A DNA stretch of 64,000 nt. Origin: CAZJLP01 sp964546955 (GTDB lineage: Bacteria > Verrucomicrobiota > Verrucomicrobiia > Opitutales > Opitutaceae). Positions 1-8,782 of this stretch are shown here, piece by piece. Under the pieces are notes generated by a model. That model had not been told where the DNA came from. It made no database searches and was given only the letters and a program-made list of their open reading frames with translations. Position 1 is the stretch's first letter, and each line of letters starts with the position of its first letter. The translations under genes and the position numbers were made by a program. Location of the stretch: NCBI GenBank assembly GCA_964546955.1, contig CAZJLP010000019.1, positions 1 to 64,000 on the forward strand, read 5' to 3'.

Positions 1-1
1 G

Positions 2-70
2 CCAGGAAATCACACCGTTCCGGTTTTCGAAGCGGCGGACGACAAACGTATTTTCGTGGTTCATGTCTAG
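2..70 (+). CDS. possible 3' end of a truncated gene
   Basis: The second frame from the window edge reads without a stop for 22 codons (ending FEAADDKRIFVVHV) and then meets TAG at 68-70, directly at the foot of a perfect hairpin. This fits the C-terminus of a gene that starts outside the window. Too short for family assignment; the other two frames are also open for most of this stretch, so the call rests mainly on the stop lying at the terminator. Confidence 0.3.
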   Translation, partial: PGNHTVPVFEAADDKRIFVVHV

Positions 71-108
71 GTTGCCACGTCAACTGGCAACCTAGCGTCA
101 GGTTTTTG
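67..108 (+). terminator. intrinsic terminator-like hairpin
   Basis: A perfect 11-bp stem (67-77 with 85-95, arm CTAGGTTGCCA) encloses a 7-nt loop and is followed a few bases later by a T-run (GGTTTTTGC). It lies between the putative truncated gene and the minus-strand tRNA-Ser, so it could stop transcription from the left. Confidence 0.5.
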
Positions 109-126
109 CTCCTCAGAGGAGAAAAA

Positions 127-214
127 TGGCGGAGAGGGAGGGATTCGAACCCCCGGGACCTTGCGGCCCAGCGGTTTTCAAGACCGCCGCGATAGACCAC
201 TCTGCCACCTCTCC
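127..214 (-). tRNA. tRNA-Ser(UGA)
   Basis: The reverse complement folds as an 88-nt class II tRNA. The acceptor GGAGAGG pairs with CCTCTCC, followed by discriminator G and an encoded CCA. The anticodon loop CTTGAAA gives anticodon UGA (serine). It has a long variable arm and the T-loop sequence GGTTCGAATCC. The CCA end is encoded. Confidence 0.95.
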
Positions 215-625
215 AGGTGCGTGCCACTACGCTCTCTCCTCCCGGTCGGGCTTGTCGAGCTTTCGTTGGGGCAGTGTCGGGCGGTGACTGCCCGCCTCGC
301 TCTACGATGTAAGCCCGAGCTACGAAGCTTAATCTCCGGGCAAGGTTGGCTGCGTAGGCTGGGCAGAGGTGGGCCGGCGTCGCTCACGGACGGCATCGTT
401 CGTGCAGGCAAACGTAGATCGACCGGCGCTAGCCTCGACGTCAGCGACCCAATCCTTCCCTGACGTGAGTCGGAGAGTAGTTGTCACCCAAATAGCGCCT
501 CGTCCGCTTCCGCACATTTGTACATTCATCGCCGTTGGAGTCGAAACCCCAATGTCGACTCCTTACACCCCGCGCTGCGAGCAGCCTGAAGGTTAGGCCT
601 GCCTCCTGCGCATACCCTAATACCC
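215..625. other. 411-nt spacer without a recognisable gene
   Basis: Short open frames on both strands overlap each other and none shows convincing protein character. A weak hairpin (GGGCAGT / ACTGCCC around 270-295) is the only structure seen. It probably carries the promoters of the divergent tRNA-Ser and the secreted protein gene, but no confident promoter motif could be picked. Confidence 0.4.
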
Positions 626-1300
626 ATGACATCATCCTTCCACGGACCGAAACGGTCCGCATTCGCGCTCGCATTGACTGCACTTGTTTTCGCCGGACTC
701 GCTTCGTCCGCTGTTGCCCAAGTTGGCACAGGTTGGACACAACGCACTTACAGCCGCACCATCCAACTGGACAAACAGACTGGATCGCAGTCTTTCCCCT
801 GGGCGACGACGACCAGCGCCACCGTCGATAGTCCGAAGTCGGCCGAGTACCGCCGTAGCGGCGATATCGAGACGTTCTGGATTTACGACAACCGGAGCAA
901 CCGCGCGGAGATTCGCATGCACATGGAATACTCCACGGGTCAGCGGCAGTTTCAGGGTTACGTCACGTTCAGCGCCCCGCTCGACGACGAGTCACTGATG
1001 CAGGTTTTCGGGAGTACGAGTGGCGCGACTCAGCTCATGATTCGTGGTTACTCGGCGAGCGGCGGTTCGCTCCGCGGCGGCGGCGCGACGCTTGCGACCA
1101 ACATTTATGGGAAGGAAACCCGAGTGAACACGGTGCACGTTCAAGGCCAGTACATTCGTGTCTACATCAATGGAAGCCAGAAGGTACAGATCACGGACAA
1201 CGAAGCCGTGGACAACTACATGAAGTATGGCTGCTATGGCACGCTAAGGACCGGCTCCGTCCGGGTCCAATGGCGGGCGGTTCGCTTTTACTCCAAGTAA
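626..1300 (+). CDS. secreted jelly-roll (polysaccharide lyase-like) protein
   Basis: 224 residues with an N-terminal signal peptide (hydrophobic stretch about residues 11-31, ending SSAVAQ), so probably exported. The mature part is beta-rich. The succession of a RAEIR motif (residue about 92), alternating hydrophobic strands, and a C-terminal strand series ending KYGCYGTLRTGSVRVQWRAV resembles the concanavalin-like fold of alginate lyase 2 / PL7-type proteins. That is a pattern-level judgement; catalytic residues were not confirmed, so it could be a carbohydrate-binding protein instead. It is monocistronic, followed 23 nt later by an intrinsic terminator. Confidence 0.75.
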   Translation: MTSSFHGPKRSAFALALTALVFAGLASSAVAQVGTGWTQRTYSRTIQLDKQTGSQSFPWATTTSATVDSPKSAEYRRSGDIETFWIYDNRSNRAEIRMHMEYSTGQRQFQGYVTFSAPLDDESLMQVFGSTSGATQLMIRGYSASGGSLRGGGATLATNIYGKETRVNTVHVQGQYIRVYINGSQKVQITDNEAVDNYMKYGCYGTLRTGSVRVQWRAVRFYSK

Positions 1301-1322
1301 TCACGCGCAGCCTCCTTTGCTC

Positions 1323-1355
1323 GAGCGCCGATCCCATGCGGACGGCGCTCTTTTT
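1323..1355 (+). terminator. intrinsic terminator after the secreted protein gene
   Basis: An 8-bp perfect GC-rich stem (GAGCGCCG at 1323-1330, CGGCGCTC at 1343-1350) with a 12-nt loop runs straight into five T residues. Canonical rho-independent form; ends the upstream gene. Confidence 0.8.
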
Positions 1356-1532
1356 GTGGGCTACAATCGCCGGAGGTAGGGGTGCGGCGCAAACAGGCGT
1401 AAGGACATCTACAGGGAGAAGAGGTCCGCCCCTTCGACGGTTCAGCCGGAGGCTTCGCTCTACCTTTTGAACCGCTTTTCCTCCTTGTGACTGCGAATGC
1501 TCCGGTGAAGCTCGCGGCATCGCGAAATTCAG

Positions 1533-2012
1533 ATGGCGGCGTATGAAAAACATCTTCTGGTCGACGGCTCCAATGTGATGCACGCGTGGCCGGAGTTGAA
1601 GGGGCTTTTGAAGCGCGAGCGGGACGTGGCGCGCGCGAGGCTGTCGCAGGCGGTGCGGGTGATTCATGACGTGGAGCAGTGGCGGGTGACGATTGTCTTC
1701 GACGGGCGCGGGACGGAATTGTCGAGCGAACATCCCTCGGGGCATACCACGTTCAGTCATGTGTTCACGCCGACCGGCATGACGGCGGACGATGTGATCG
1801 AACAATTGGTCGGCCACGCGGCGAACCCCGCCGATGTCGCGGTGGCCACGGACGACCGGGCCGAACGCCAGACGGTGGAGGCACTGGGCGCCGCGGCCAT
1901 GTCCGCGGACGAACTTGCCTCCCGCGTCCAGCGCGCAATCGAACGCCAGCGCACACAAGTGTCTGGACTGCGGCGCGAGAACGATAAGGAATGGAAACGA
2001 CCCAAATCATGA
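1533..2012 (+). CDS. YacP/Rae1-like NYN-domain RNA nuclease
   Basis: 159 residues. The N-terminus LLVDGSNVMHAW carries the conserved Asp/Asn of NYN (PIN-like) domains. Further acidic positions occur at VFDGRG (about 53-58), TADDVIEQL (about 84-92) and VATDDRAERQ (about 103-112), matching the YacP/DUF901 family. In Firmicutes a member (Rae1) is a ribosome-associated endoribonuclease; that role is inferred here only by family. The 3' end overlaps the next gene by 22 nt in another frame, so translation of the two is likely coupled. Confidence 0.85.
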   Translation: MAAYEKHLLVDGSNVMHAWPELKGLLKRERDVARARLSQAVRVIHDVEQWRVTIVFDGRGTELSSEHPSGHTTFSHVFTPTGMTADDVIEQLVGHAANPADVAVATDDRAERQTVEALGAAAMSADELASRVQRAIERQRTQVSGLRRENDKEWKRPKS

Positions 2013-3277
2013 CCGGCGAGGCGTGTCACCAATCTTCAACTACAACCGCCCACCTGGCCGTGGCGGAAATTCAGGGGCTGTACGGACCGTTTTCTTTCCC
2101 GGAGAAACTGCTGCAGCAAATTTGGGCGCGGGGAGATTTTGATAAGCCGCGTGCGGCCACCGCCGACGGCCGTCCAATCGAAATCCTGCATCCCGGCAAA
2201 TGGAACCTTCTCGGAGGGCCGGATTTTCGGGGAGCCCGGTTGCGCATTGGAGGGGTAGCGGTCACCGGCGACGTCGAACTACACCTCAGGGCGCAGGACT
2301 GGGCGGCGCACGGTCATGCCGCCGACCTCGCCTACGACCATGTCGTGCTGCACGTCGTCCTCTTTCCCTCCAGCGACCGCGCGACCCGAGGTGACCACGG
2401 TCGTGAGATCCCGATCTTCGCTCTGCTGCCGTTGCTGCATCACGACTTGGAGGAGTACGCGGCCGAGGATGCCGTCGAACGTCTCGCCAATCATCCGCTG
2501 GCTCGGGTGGAAAAAGAATTAGCGTCGTTGAGCGAGGCGGAACTGCGCATTGCCCTCCGCAAGGCCGCCCATCGCCGTTGGGAGCAGAAGGTGGGCTTCG
2601 CACGGCTTCGCCTCGATCGGCTGGGGTGGGAGAGCGCCTGCCATCACGCGGCGCTTGAAGTCTTGGGTTACCGCTTCAACCGGGCCCCGATGTTGGATGT
2701 CGCCGGAGCGTTGCCGGTAGAGGCCTGGCGGGCGCGTGCCGCCACCCCCACTTTTGCCGACGAAGCGTTCACCGTCGGACAGGGCCGCTGGAGCCTTCAA
2801 GGTGTCCGGCCCGCCAATCATCCCAAGGCTCGGCTCAAGCAATATGCCGCCTGGGTTGCGGCCCGGCCTCGGTGGGCAGATCTGTTGCAAGTCTTTGTAG
2901 GGAAGCAGCAGAAGCTTCCTGGTCCGCTTGAGGTGGAGAACGCTACGGCGGCGTTTCGTCGCGCGTACGATCTGTCTTCGCTGCGCCAAGCCTTTGAGGA
3001 GGAAGTCTGCGGCGGGGCGGTGGGCGGAACGCGTTTAGATAACCTGATCTGCGACGGCTTTCTGCCGTTGATCGCTGCTCGGAACCCCCGAGATGCCGCG
3101 GCCGCAGCGGGGCTCTGGTACCACTGGTATCTCGGCGACGTTCCCGACCGCTGGCTCTCCTTATTGCGCGCTTTGGGAGGCTTTGCCGCCCCGGACTGGC
3201 CGGGCGCGCATGGTCCGGTCCAAGGTCTTTTGGGTTGGTTGGTTGCGGACGAACAACGGCAAAGCGCTGGCGGATAA
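1991..3277 (+). CDS. DUF2851 family protein
   Basis: 428 residues, cytoplasmic by lack of signal or membrane segments. The stretches LHPGKWNLLGGPDFRGARL (about 64-82), GDVELHLRAQDW (about 94-105) and YDHVVLHVVL (about 114-123) are typical of the DUF2851 family, common in Bacteroidota and Verrucomicrobiota and of unknown function. The start overlaps the end of the NYN gene; a second possible start is the Met seven codons in. The pairing with an RNA-nuclease-like gene and position just upstream of nusA are compatible with an RNA-related job, but that is guilt by association. Confidence 0.85.
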   Translation: METTQIMTGEACHQSSTTTAHLAVAEIQGLYGPFSFPEKLLQQIWARGDFDKPRAATADGRPIEILHPGKWNLLGGPDFRGARLRIGGVAVTGDVELHLRAQDWAAHGHAADLAYDHVVLHVVLFPSSDRATRGDHGREIPIFALLPLLHHDLEEYAAEDAVERLANHPLARVEKELASLSEAELRIALRKAAHRRWEQKVGFARLRLDRLGWESACHHAALEVLGYRFNRAPMLDVAGALPVEAWRARAATPTFADEAFTVGQGRWSLQGVRPANHPKARLKQYAAWVAARPRWADLLQVFVGKQQKLPGPLEVENATAAFRRAYDLSSLRQAFEEEVCGGAVGGTRLDNLICDGFLPLIAARNPRDAAAAAGLWYHWYLGDVPDRWLSLLRALGGFAAPDWPGAHGPVQGLLGWLVADEQRQSAGG

Positions 3278-3298
3278 CTGCCCTCAGGGGCGCGGGAC

Positions 3299-3327
3299 TT
3301 GACAAGGTTTTCGGGGGAGAGATACCT
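3299..3327 (+). promoter_or_regulatory. candidate promoter of the nusA operon
   Basis: A perfect TTGACA at 3299-3304 is followed, 16 nt on, by GATACC(T) at 3321-3327 as a poor -10 element. It lies in the short gap after the DUF2851 stop and before the hairpin that precedes nusA. If used, transcription would begin near 3335, giving a leader of roughly 70 nt. Confidence 0.5.
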
Positions 3328-3347
3328 TGCGAGACTCTAAAAACGTT

Positions 3348-3385
3348 CACTTTCCAAAAGTGGGCCTCTGGCCCGCTTTTTTTTT
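3348..3385 (+). terminator. leader terminator / candidate attenuator in front of nusA
   Basis: AAAAGTGGGCC (3356-3366) pairs with GGCCCGCTTTT (3370-3380) around a 3-nt loop, with one G-U pair, and the 3' side is a run of nine T (3377-3385). An alternative short hairpin, CACTT (3348-3352) with AAGTG (3358-3362), uses the same bases as the foot of the terminator and could act as anti-terminator. It sits only 17 nt before the nusA ATG and downstream of the candidate promoter, so it would stop transcription of the operon itself. Confidence 0.65.
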
Positions 3386-3402
3386 CCTATTATTACCACC
3401 CT

Positions 3403-4626
3403 ATGAGCAGCGAAATTCTATCCGTCCTCGAGTACATGGAGAAGGAGAAGGGGATTGGTCGCGCAGACATGATCGCAGCGATCGTGAATGCGATCAAGAC
3501 CGCCGCCCAGAAAGGCGTTAACTCGGGTCAGGAGCTCAAGATCGAGATTAGCCCGAAGAACGGGCAATTAAAGGCTTGGAGCGTGCTCAAAGTGGTCGAT
3601 TCGGTGAGCAATCCGAGGACGGAAATCCATATCGAGAAAGCTCAAGCCGTTAAGCCCGGCACCACGCTGGGCGAGCTGATCGAAAAGGAAATCGATCCGG
3701 CCTACCTCGGCCGCATCGCGGCCCAGACCGCGCGCCAGGCGATCATGCAGAAGCTGCGTCAGTTCGAGAAGGACCGCATTTACGACGACTTCAAGGACAT
3801 GGTGGGCAACATCGTGACCGGGACAGTGCGCCGCAAAGAGCGCAACGACATCTTCATCGACTTGGGCAAGGCCGAAGCGGTCCTCCCCGGTAAAGAGCAG
3901 GTCCCCGGCGAAGAATATCAAGCCGGCGATCGCATCCGCTGCCTCCTTCTTTCCATCGATTCCTCGCCGCGCGGGCCGGAGTTGATCCTCAGCCGTGGCA
4001 GCCCGAAGTTTGTCCGCCGCCTCTTCGAAGTCGAAGTGACGGAAATCGCCGACGGTACGGTCAAAATCGAAGCCTTCGCTCGCGAGCCGGGGTATCGCAC
4101 TAAGATCGCGGTCTCCACGACGGATCCCAAGGTCGACCCGGTCGGCGCCTGCGTCGGGGCGCGCGGCGCGCGCGTGAAGACAATCGTCCGCGAGCTCAAC
4201 GGCGAGAAGATCGACATCATCAATTATTTCTCTGACCCGAAGCAGATGGTGATCGAAGCGCTGAAGCCGGCCGTGCCGCGCGAGATCACGATCGACGACA
4301 AGAATCACCGCATCCTCCTCCGGGTGGACAGCGAAAACCTCGCCGTGGCCATCGGTCGCAAAGGTCAAAACGCCCGCCTCACGTCCCGCCTCATCGGCTG
4401 GCGTTTGGACATCGAAGAATACAAGGCCGTGTCGACCGACCCCCGCGAGACCGCGATTCAGTCGCTCGTCAAATCGCTTTCCTTGGATCGCGGTGTCGCC
4501 GAACGCCTGGTGGGCATCGGTATGAATTCCCCCGCGGTGCTGGAAACGGTAGAGATCACTGACCTGACCGAAGCGGGCTTCTCGGAAGAAGAAGCGGGCA
4601 GCATTATTTCCAAACTCAGCAAATAA
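3403..4626 (+). CDS. nusA: transcription termination/antitermination factor NusA
   Basis: 407 residues. NusA binds RNA polymerase and nascent RNA and modulates pausing, termination and antitermination. Domain order is as usual: an N-terminal polymerase-binding domain starting MSSEILSVLEYMEKEKG, an S1 domain (about 133-200, with IVTGTVRRKERNDIFIDLG), KH1 (around VGACVGARGARVKTIV) and KH2 (around AVAIGRKGQNARLTSRL). A short C-terminal helix-hairpin-helix-like segment follows (about 350-407). The start at 3403 is preferred because an upstream in-frame extension would read through the leader hairpin. First gene of the nusA-infB-rbfA-nrnA-truB-ribF series; no rimP is seen upstream. Confidence 0.97.
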   Translation: MSSEILSVLEYMEKEKGIGRADMIAAIVNAIKTAAQKGVNSGQELKIEISPKNGQLKAWSVLKVVDSVSNPRTEIHIEKAQAVKPGTTLGELIEKEIDPAYLGRIAAQTARQAIMQKLRQFEKDRIYDDFKDMVGNIVTGTVRRKERNDIFIDLGKAEAVLPGKEQVPGEEYQAGDRIRCLLLSIDSSPRGPELILSRGSPKFVRRLFEVEVTEIADGTVKIEAFAREPGYRTKIAVSTTDPKVDPVGACVGARGARVKTIVRELNGEKIDIINYFSDPKQMVIEALKPAVPREITIDDKNHRILLRVDSENLAVAIGRKGQNARLTSRLIGWRLDIEEYKAVSTDPRETAIQSLVKSLSLDRGVAERLVGIGMNSPAVLETVEITDLTEAGFSEEEAGSIISKLSK

Positions 4627-4671
4627 AATTCGCGCTATCGCCCGAGACCCTTTCCGTAATTTCCTGACTGA

Positions 4672-7176
4672 ATGAGCATCCGTATACACGAACTCGCCAA
4701 GAAGATCGGCATGGACAACAAGCAATTGTTGGCCCTGCTCAAGGAGCGCAAGTACGACGTCAAGAGCGTCTCCAGCACGATCGACAACATCTCGGCCGAG
4801 GCGCTCACGCAGGAATTTGGAGGCGGCGACAAAGCCGTCGCGACTGAGGTGGCTCCGCCGCCGCCTCCTCCGGCCGCCGAAAACGTGGCTCCGAAACCGT
4901 TGCCCACGGATGTGCCGTCCGTTTTCACGACCAAACTTCCCGCCGGCGTGACCGTGAAGTCCGCGCAGGACATTGTCCGTGAGAAAGAGGAGCAGGCCAA
5001 AGCCGCCGCTGCCGCCAAATCGCCCGCGGTCTCCGCGCCGCCTCGTCCGATGGCGCCCCCGCCGATCCCGCGTCCCGCCTCGCCGCTGCCGCCGTCGATG
5101 AGTCGTCCGCCTGTCGCTCCCCCGACTCCGACGCAGCGCTCCACGCCTCCTATTTCCTCCGCCCCGCGTCCCGTCTCCACACCGGTGTTGCCGCCACGCC
5201 CGGCTCCCTCCGCTCCGTCGGCCCCCTCTGCACCGCCGTCCGCGCCCGCGCCTATCGCCAAGAGCCCCACGCCGCCGGCACCGCCCGCGCCGAGCGGCCC
5301 GAAGGCCGTTTCCGCCCCGAATGCGCTTCCCCCGACACCGGGTGGCGCGACGGGCAGCACCGCGCCAATCGTCACGATTCAGGGCGACGTCAAAATCATC
5401 CACCTCAAGCCGCCGATCGTCGTCCGCGATTTCGCCACGGCCCTGGGACTGAAGCCTTTCAAGCTCATCTCGGAGTTGATGGAGATGGGAATTTTCGCCT
5501 CGATGAATCAGAACATCGAGGAACCGGTCGCGATCAAGGTCGCGGAAAAGCATGGGTTCATGCTGGAAATCAAGCACCGCGCCGACGCGGCTGCCCAGCA
5601 AGCTGCCAAGGAGAAGGAAAAGAAGGAGAAGAAGCCCGAGGAGGACGAATCCAAGTTCCTCGTCCCGCGTCCCCCGGTGGTTTGCATTCTCGGTCACGTC
5701 GACCACGGCAAAACTTCCCTCCTCGACGCGATCCGCAAAGCGGATGTCGCCGCCGGCGAAGCGGGTGGCATCACCCAGCACATCGGCGCCTATCAGATCG
5801 AATTCAACGGCCGTAAGATCACTTTCCTCGATACACCGGGCCACGCCGCTTTCAGCAAGATGCGCGCGCGCGGCGCGAACGTCACCGACATCGCGATTCT
5901 CGTGGTGGCGGCGGACGACGCCTTCATGCCGCAGACGGACGAAGCGTTGAAGCATGCGCAGAACGCCAAGGTCGCCTTGATCGTCGCGGTCAACAAGATG
6001 GACGTGAAGGGCGCGAATCTGGATCAGGTGAAGAACCAGATGCAGCAACGCGGCATCCCCTCGGAGGATTGGGGCGGCGAAACGATCACGGTCCCCGTTT
6101 CCGCGATCAAGGGCACCGGTATCACCGAACTGCTGGATATGATTTTGCTCCAGGCCGACGTGCTCGAGCTGAAGGCGAATCCGAAAGCCGAGGCGAGCGG
6201 TGTGATCATCGAATCGCAAGTCGACGTGGGCCGCGGTCCGCTGGCCACAGTCATCGTTCAGCGCGGCACGCTCAAAGTCGGCGATGCGATCGTTTGCGGC
6301 GCCAATTGGGCCAAAGTCCGCGCGATGTTCGACGACCAGGGCAATACGATCAAGGAGGCATTGCCTTCGACCCCCGCGCGGGTGATCGGCTGGTCCAATA
6401 CGCCGGAAAGTGGCGCGCAATTCCGCGTCGTGAAAAACGCCCGCGAGGCTGAGAACCTGGCCGAGGAAGAGTCGATGCGCGTCCGCAAGGAAGCCACCAC
6501 GACGGCCGCTGTGCCGAAAGAAGTCTCGGTCGAGAGCTTGTTCGCCAATATCGCGGCGACCCAGCAGAAGACGCTCAAGGTCATCATCAAGACGGATGTC
6601 TACGGCTCGGCCGAGGCGGTCCGCAATGTCCTGGAAGGCATCAAGAGCAACAAGGTTTCGCTCGAGATCGTTTCAACCGATGTCGGACTTGTGACCAAGA
6701 ACGACGTTCTGATGGCCGGCGCAGCCGGATCGGTCATCATCGGGTTCAACACGAAGCTGGAGACTGGCGTCACCCCGCTCGCGAAGCACCACAATGTGCG
6801 GATCGAGACCTTCGACATCATTTACGAACTCGGCGACAAGGTGCGCGAGATCATGGCCGATCTGCTCGATCCCGAACAGAAGGAGGTCAAGATCGGCGGC
6901 GCCGAAGTGCGCGCCACGTTCCCGCTGGCCAAGGGTTTTGTCGCCGGCTGCCTCGTCACCGAAGGCAAAGTCACCCGCAACGCCTCCGCCCGCGTCCGTC
7001 GCGGCAAGGAAGTCCTCTACGAAGGTAACGTCGCCACACTCAAACGGTTCAAGGACGACGCCAATGAGGTCCGCGCCGGACTCGAGTGCGGCATCAAGCT
7101 GGACGACTTCAACGGCTATAACGTCGGCGACACCATCGAGTGTTTCGAAATTCAGAAAGTCCGCGCCGCGCTCTAG
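4672..7176 (+). CDS. infB: translation initiation factor IF-2
   Basis: 834 residues. IF-2 is the GTPase that places initiator tRNA on the 30S subunit. An N-terminal IF2_N motif (residues 1-48, MSIRIHELAKKIGMDNKQLL) is followed by a Pro/Ala/Ser-rich linker (about 60-235) and a second IF2_N-like domain (about 243-305). The G domain then shows G1 GHVDHGKT at 341-348, the AGGITQHIGAY switch I, DTPGHAAF, NKMD and SAIKGTG. Domains II, III and IV complete the protein. It lies 45 nt after nusA. The proline-rich linker gives the coding strand an extreme CCG/CCC bias that creates a very long spurious antisense frame. Confidence 0.98.
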   Translation: MSIRIHELAKKIGMDNKQLLALLKERKYDVKSVSSTIDNISAEALTQEFGGGDKAVATEVAPPPPPPAAENVAPKPLPTDVPSVFTTKLPAGVTVKSAQDIVREKEEQAKAAAAAKSPAVSAPPRPMAPPPIPRPASPLPPSMSRPPVAPPTPTQRSTPPISSAPRPVSTPVLPPRPAPSAPSAPSAPPSAPAPIAKSPTPPAPPAPSGPKAVSAPNALPPTPGGATGSTAPIVTIQGDVKIIHLKPPIVVRDFATALGLKPFKLISELMEMGIFASMNQNIEEPVAIKVAEKHGFMLEIKHRADAAAQQAAKEKEKKEKKPEEDESKFLVPRPPVVCILGHVDHGKTSLLDAIRKADVAAGEAGGITQHIGAYQIEFNGRKITFLDTPGHAAFSKMRARGANVTDIAILVVAADDAFMPQTDEALKHAQNAKVALIVAVNKMDVKGANLDQVKNQMQQRGIPSEDWGGETITVPVSAIKGTGITELLDMILLQADVLELKANPKAEASGVIIESQVDVGRGPLATVIVQRGTLKVGDAIVCGANWAKVRAMFDDQGNTIKEALPSTPARVIGWSNTPESGAQFRVVKNAREAENLAEEESMRVRKEATTTAAVPKEVSVESLFANIAATQQKTLKVIIKTDVYGSAEAVRNVLEGIKSNKVSLEIVSTDVGLVTKNDVLMAGAAGSVIIGFNTKLETGVTPLAKHHNVRIETFDIIYELGDKVREIMADLLDPEQKEVKIGGAEVRATFPLAKGFVAGCLVTEGKVTRNASARVRRGKEVLYEGNVATLKRFKDDANEVRAGLECGIKLDDFNGYNVGDTIECFEIQKVRAAL

Positions 7177-7192
7177 CGCGCGGAGTTATTGC

Positions 7193-7326
7193 TCATTTCT
7201 CACTGCTTATCGCTCATTGTTCGGAGAACGAACCGTGAGCTCGGGCCGCTCCAACGGATGTTCGCAATTCAACGCTTGCGTTCGACAAACGGAAACTGAG
7301 CAAATGAGCGATAAGAAATAAGAAAT
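7193..7326. repeat. inverted repeat with heptamer arms, infB-rbfA spacer
   Basis: The left arm (7193-7221) reads as 7-nt words of the type TTGCTCA/TTTCTCA/CTGCTTA/TCGCTCA. The right arm (7299-7326) is its imperfect reverse complement with a perfect 13-nt core CTTATCGCTCATT. The left arm lies about 16 nt after the infB stop, the right arm about 10 nt before the rbfA start. Confidence 0.75.
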
Positions 7327-7336
7327 TTCCGCCTCC

Positions 7337-7753
7337 GTGTCCAACCGCACTCTCCGCGTAAACGAACTCCTGCAAAGGGAGATGAGCGATATCTTGCGCA
7401 AGCGATATCAAGCGGAGGCCATTGCCCTTACGATCACGGGAATTCAGACCGCACCGGATCTGCGCGACGCGCGGGTTTATGTTTCCGTGATGGGCGACGC
7501 AGAGGCGGCCGAAGCGGGGCTGCGCTGGCTGCGCAAACATTCCCAGGATATCCGCTTCGAGCTGGGCCGGCGGATCACGTTGAAATACCTGCCTCAGTTT
7601 ACATTCACCCTCGACAAGTCGACCGCCCGCGGAAATCGCATTTTGGAGTTGCTCGATGAGGTGGAAGAAAAGCACGGCGATCAGTCGGACGAAGCGGGCG
7701 GCATCCAGGTGGACCCGACGCCGCGCGAAAAAAAGAAGCCGGAGCGCGACTAG
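7337..7753 (+). CDS. rbfA: 30S ribosome-binding factor RbfA
   Basis: 138 residues. RbfA is a KH-fold assembly factor acting on the 5' helix of 16S rRNA during 30S maturation and cold adaptation. The N-terminal SNRTLRVNELLQREMSDIL and the segment DLRDARVYVSVMGD (about 37-50) are characteristic, as is LKYLPQFTFTLDKS near residue 80. The C-terminal tail is charged (PREKKKPERD). The start is GTG at 7337, the only codon that gives the canonical N-terminus. It ends 2 nt before nrnA, so the two are co-transcribed. Confidence 0.95.
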   Translation: MSNRTLRVNELLQREMSDILRKRYQAEAIALTITGIQTAPDLRDARVYVSVMGDAEAAEAGLRWLRKHSQDIRFELGRRITLKYLPQFTFTLDKSTARGNRILELLDEVEEKHGDQSDEAGGIQVDPTPREKKKPERD

Positions 7754-7755
7754 CC

Positions 7756-8766
7756 GTGGAACCGTTTTTTCCGGAACTCGCCCAACGCTTCGAAAAGCTG
7801 CTCCCGCTCTTGTCGGGCCGCCAGATCGCGGTCGTCGGCCACGCTCGTCCCGACGGGGATTGCATCGGATCGCAGGTGGCGCTGGCCCGAGTGTTGCGGG
7901 CGAAGGGACATTCCGTTTTTTGCGTCAATCCGGACGTCGTGCCAAGGCGCCTGCAGTTTCTGGTCGACGATCTGACCTTCCTTCGTCCCGACGACGTGCC
8001 GGCCGGAGATCAGGTTTCGATTTACGTCGATTGTGCGGATCAAGGCCGCGCCGGCGAAAAAACCAAAGCGCGTTTTCCGAGGCCGCTCGCGAACATCGAT
8101 CACCATCTCTCCAACGGGGGCTACGCCGAACACAACTTTATCGATGTCGCGGCCGCGGCGACCTGCGAGATCCTCGGAGGCATTTTTCTCGATAACAAAC
8201 TCCCGATCGACAACGTCGCCGCGCAGGCGCTGTTCTCGGGCGTGATGACCGATACCGGGCAGTTCCGCTTCAATTCCACCACTCGCCGCACGTTTCTCCT
8301 GGCGGCGGAGTTGGTGTCGCTGGGAGCGAGACCGGCCGACGTGGGCGGCGAAATTTATGAGCGCGAATCCGCGGGGAAACTGCAGTTGCTGCAGCGTTTT
8401 CTAGCCTCGTTAGCCCTCGAATGCGGAGGACGGGTTTGCGTGGGTTTCCTGCCGAACGGCATTTTCGACGAGACCGCCACGTCGGCGGAAGATACGGAAG
8501 GGCTGGTGGACTATGCGCGCGCGATTGACGGCGTGGACATCGGGGTGCTGATCGAGGAGCGCCCCGGAATGATCAAAGCGAGCCTTCGCTCAAAAGATCC
8601 CCTTTATCGCGTCGACCAAGTGGCCGCTCAGTTCAATGGCGGCGGTCACGCCTGCGCCGCGGGTTTGAACGTGAAAAATATGACGGTGAACGAATTTCGC
8701 CCTCGTTTGCTCACGGCTCTGCAAGCCCAGATCGAGGCCGTGGCGTCGCCTTCGCCGGAGATCTAG
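7756..8766 (+). CDS. nrnA: DHH/DHHA1 phosphoesterase, NrnA-like oligoribonuclease
   Basis: 336 residues. The family degrades nanoRNA and/or pAp. DHH motifs are visible: VVGHARPDGDCIGSQ (about 28-42) with the metal-binding His/Asp set, VDCADQGR (about 94), NIDHHLSNGGY (about 112-122) and DTGQFRFNST (about 165-174). The DHHA1 C-terminus has the GGGHACAAG loop (about 295-303). The start is GTG, 2 nt after rbfA. Position between rbfA and truB is the common order in many bacteria. Confidence 0.93.
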   Translation: MEPFFPELAQRFEKLLPLLSGRQIAVVGHARPDGDCIGSQVALARVLRAKGHSVFCVNPDVVPRRLQFLVDDLTFLRPDDVPAGDQVSIYVDCADQGRAGEKTKARFPRPLANIDHHLSNGGYAEHNFIDVAAAATCEILGGIFLDNKLPIDNVAAQALFSGVMTDTGQFRFNSTTRRTFLLAAELVSLGARPADVGGEIYERESAGKLQLLQRFLASLALECGGRVCVGFLPNGIFDETATSAEDTEGLVDYARAIDGVDIGVLIEERPGMIKASLRSKDPLYRVDQVAAQFNGGGHACAAGLNVKNMTVNEFRPRLLTALQAQIEAVASPSPEI

Positions 8767-8782
8767 CCGGAAGACGATCGAA

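Noticed and set aside
3568..6420. 950-codon minus-strand open frame opposite nusA and infB
   Set aside because: It is the shadow of the GC-rich codon bias of two certain genes; its sequence is an Arg/Asp/His-rich low-complexity product with no domain.
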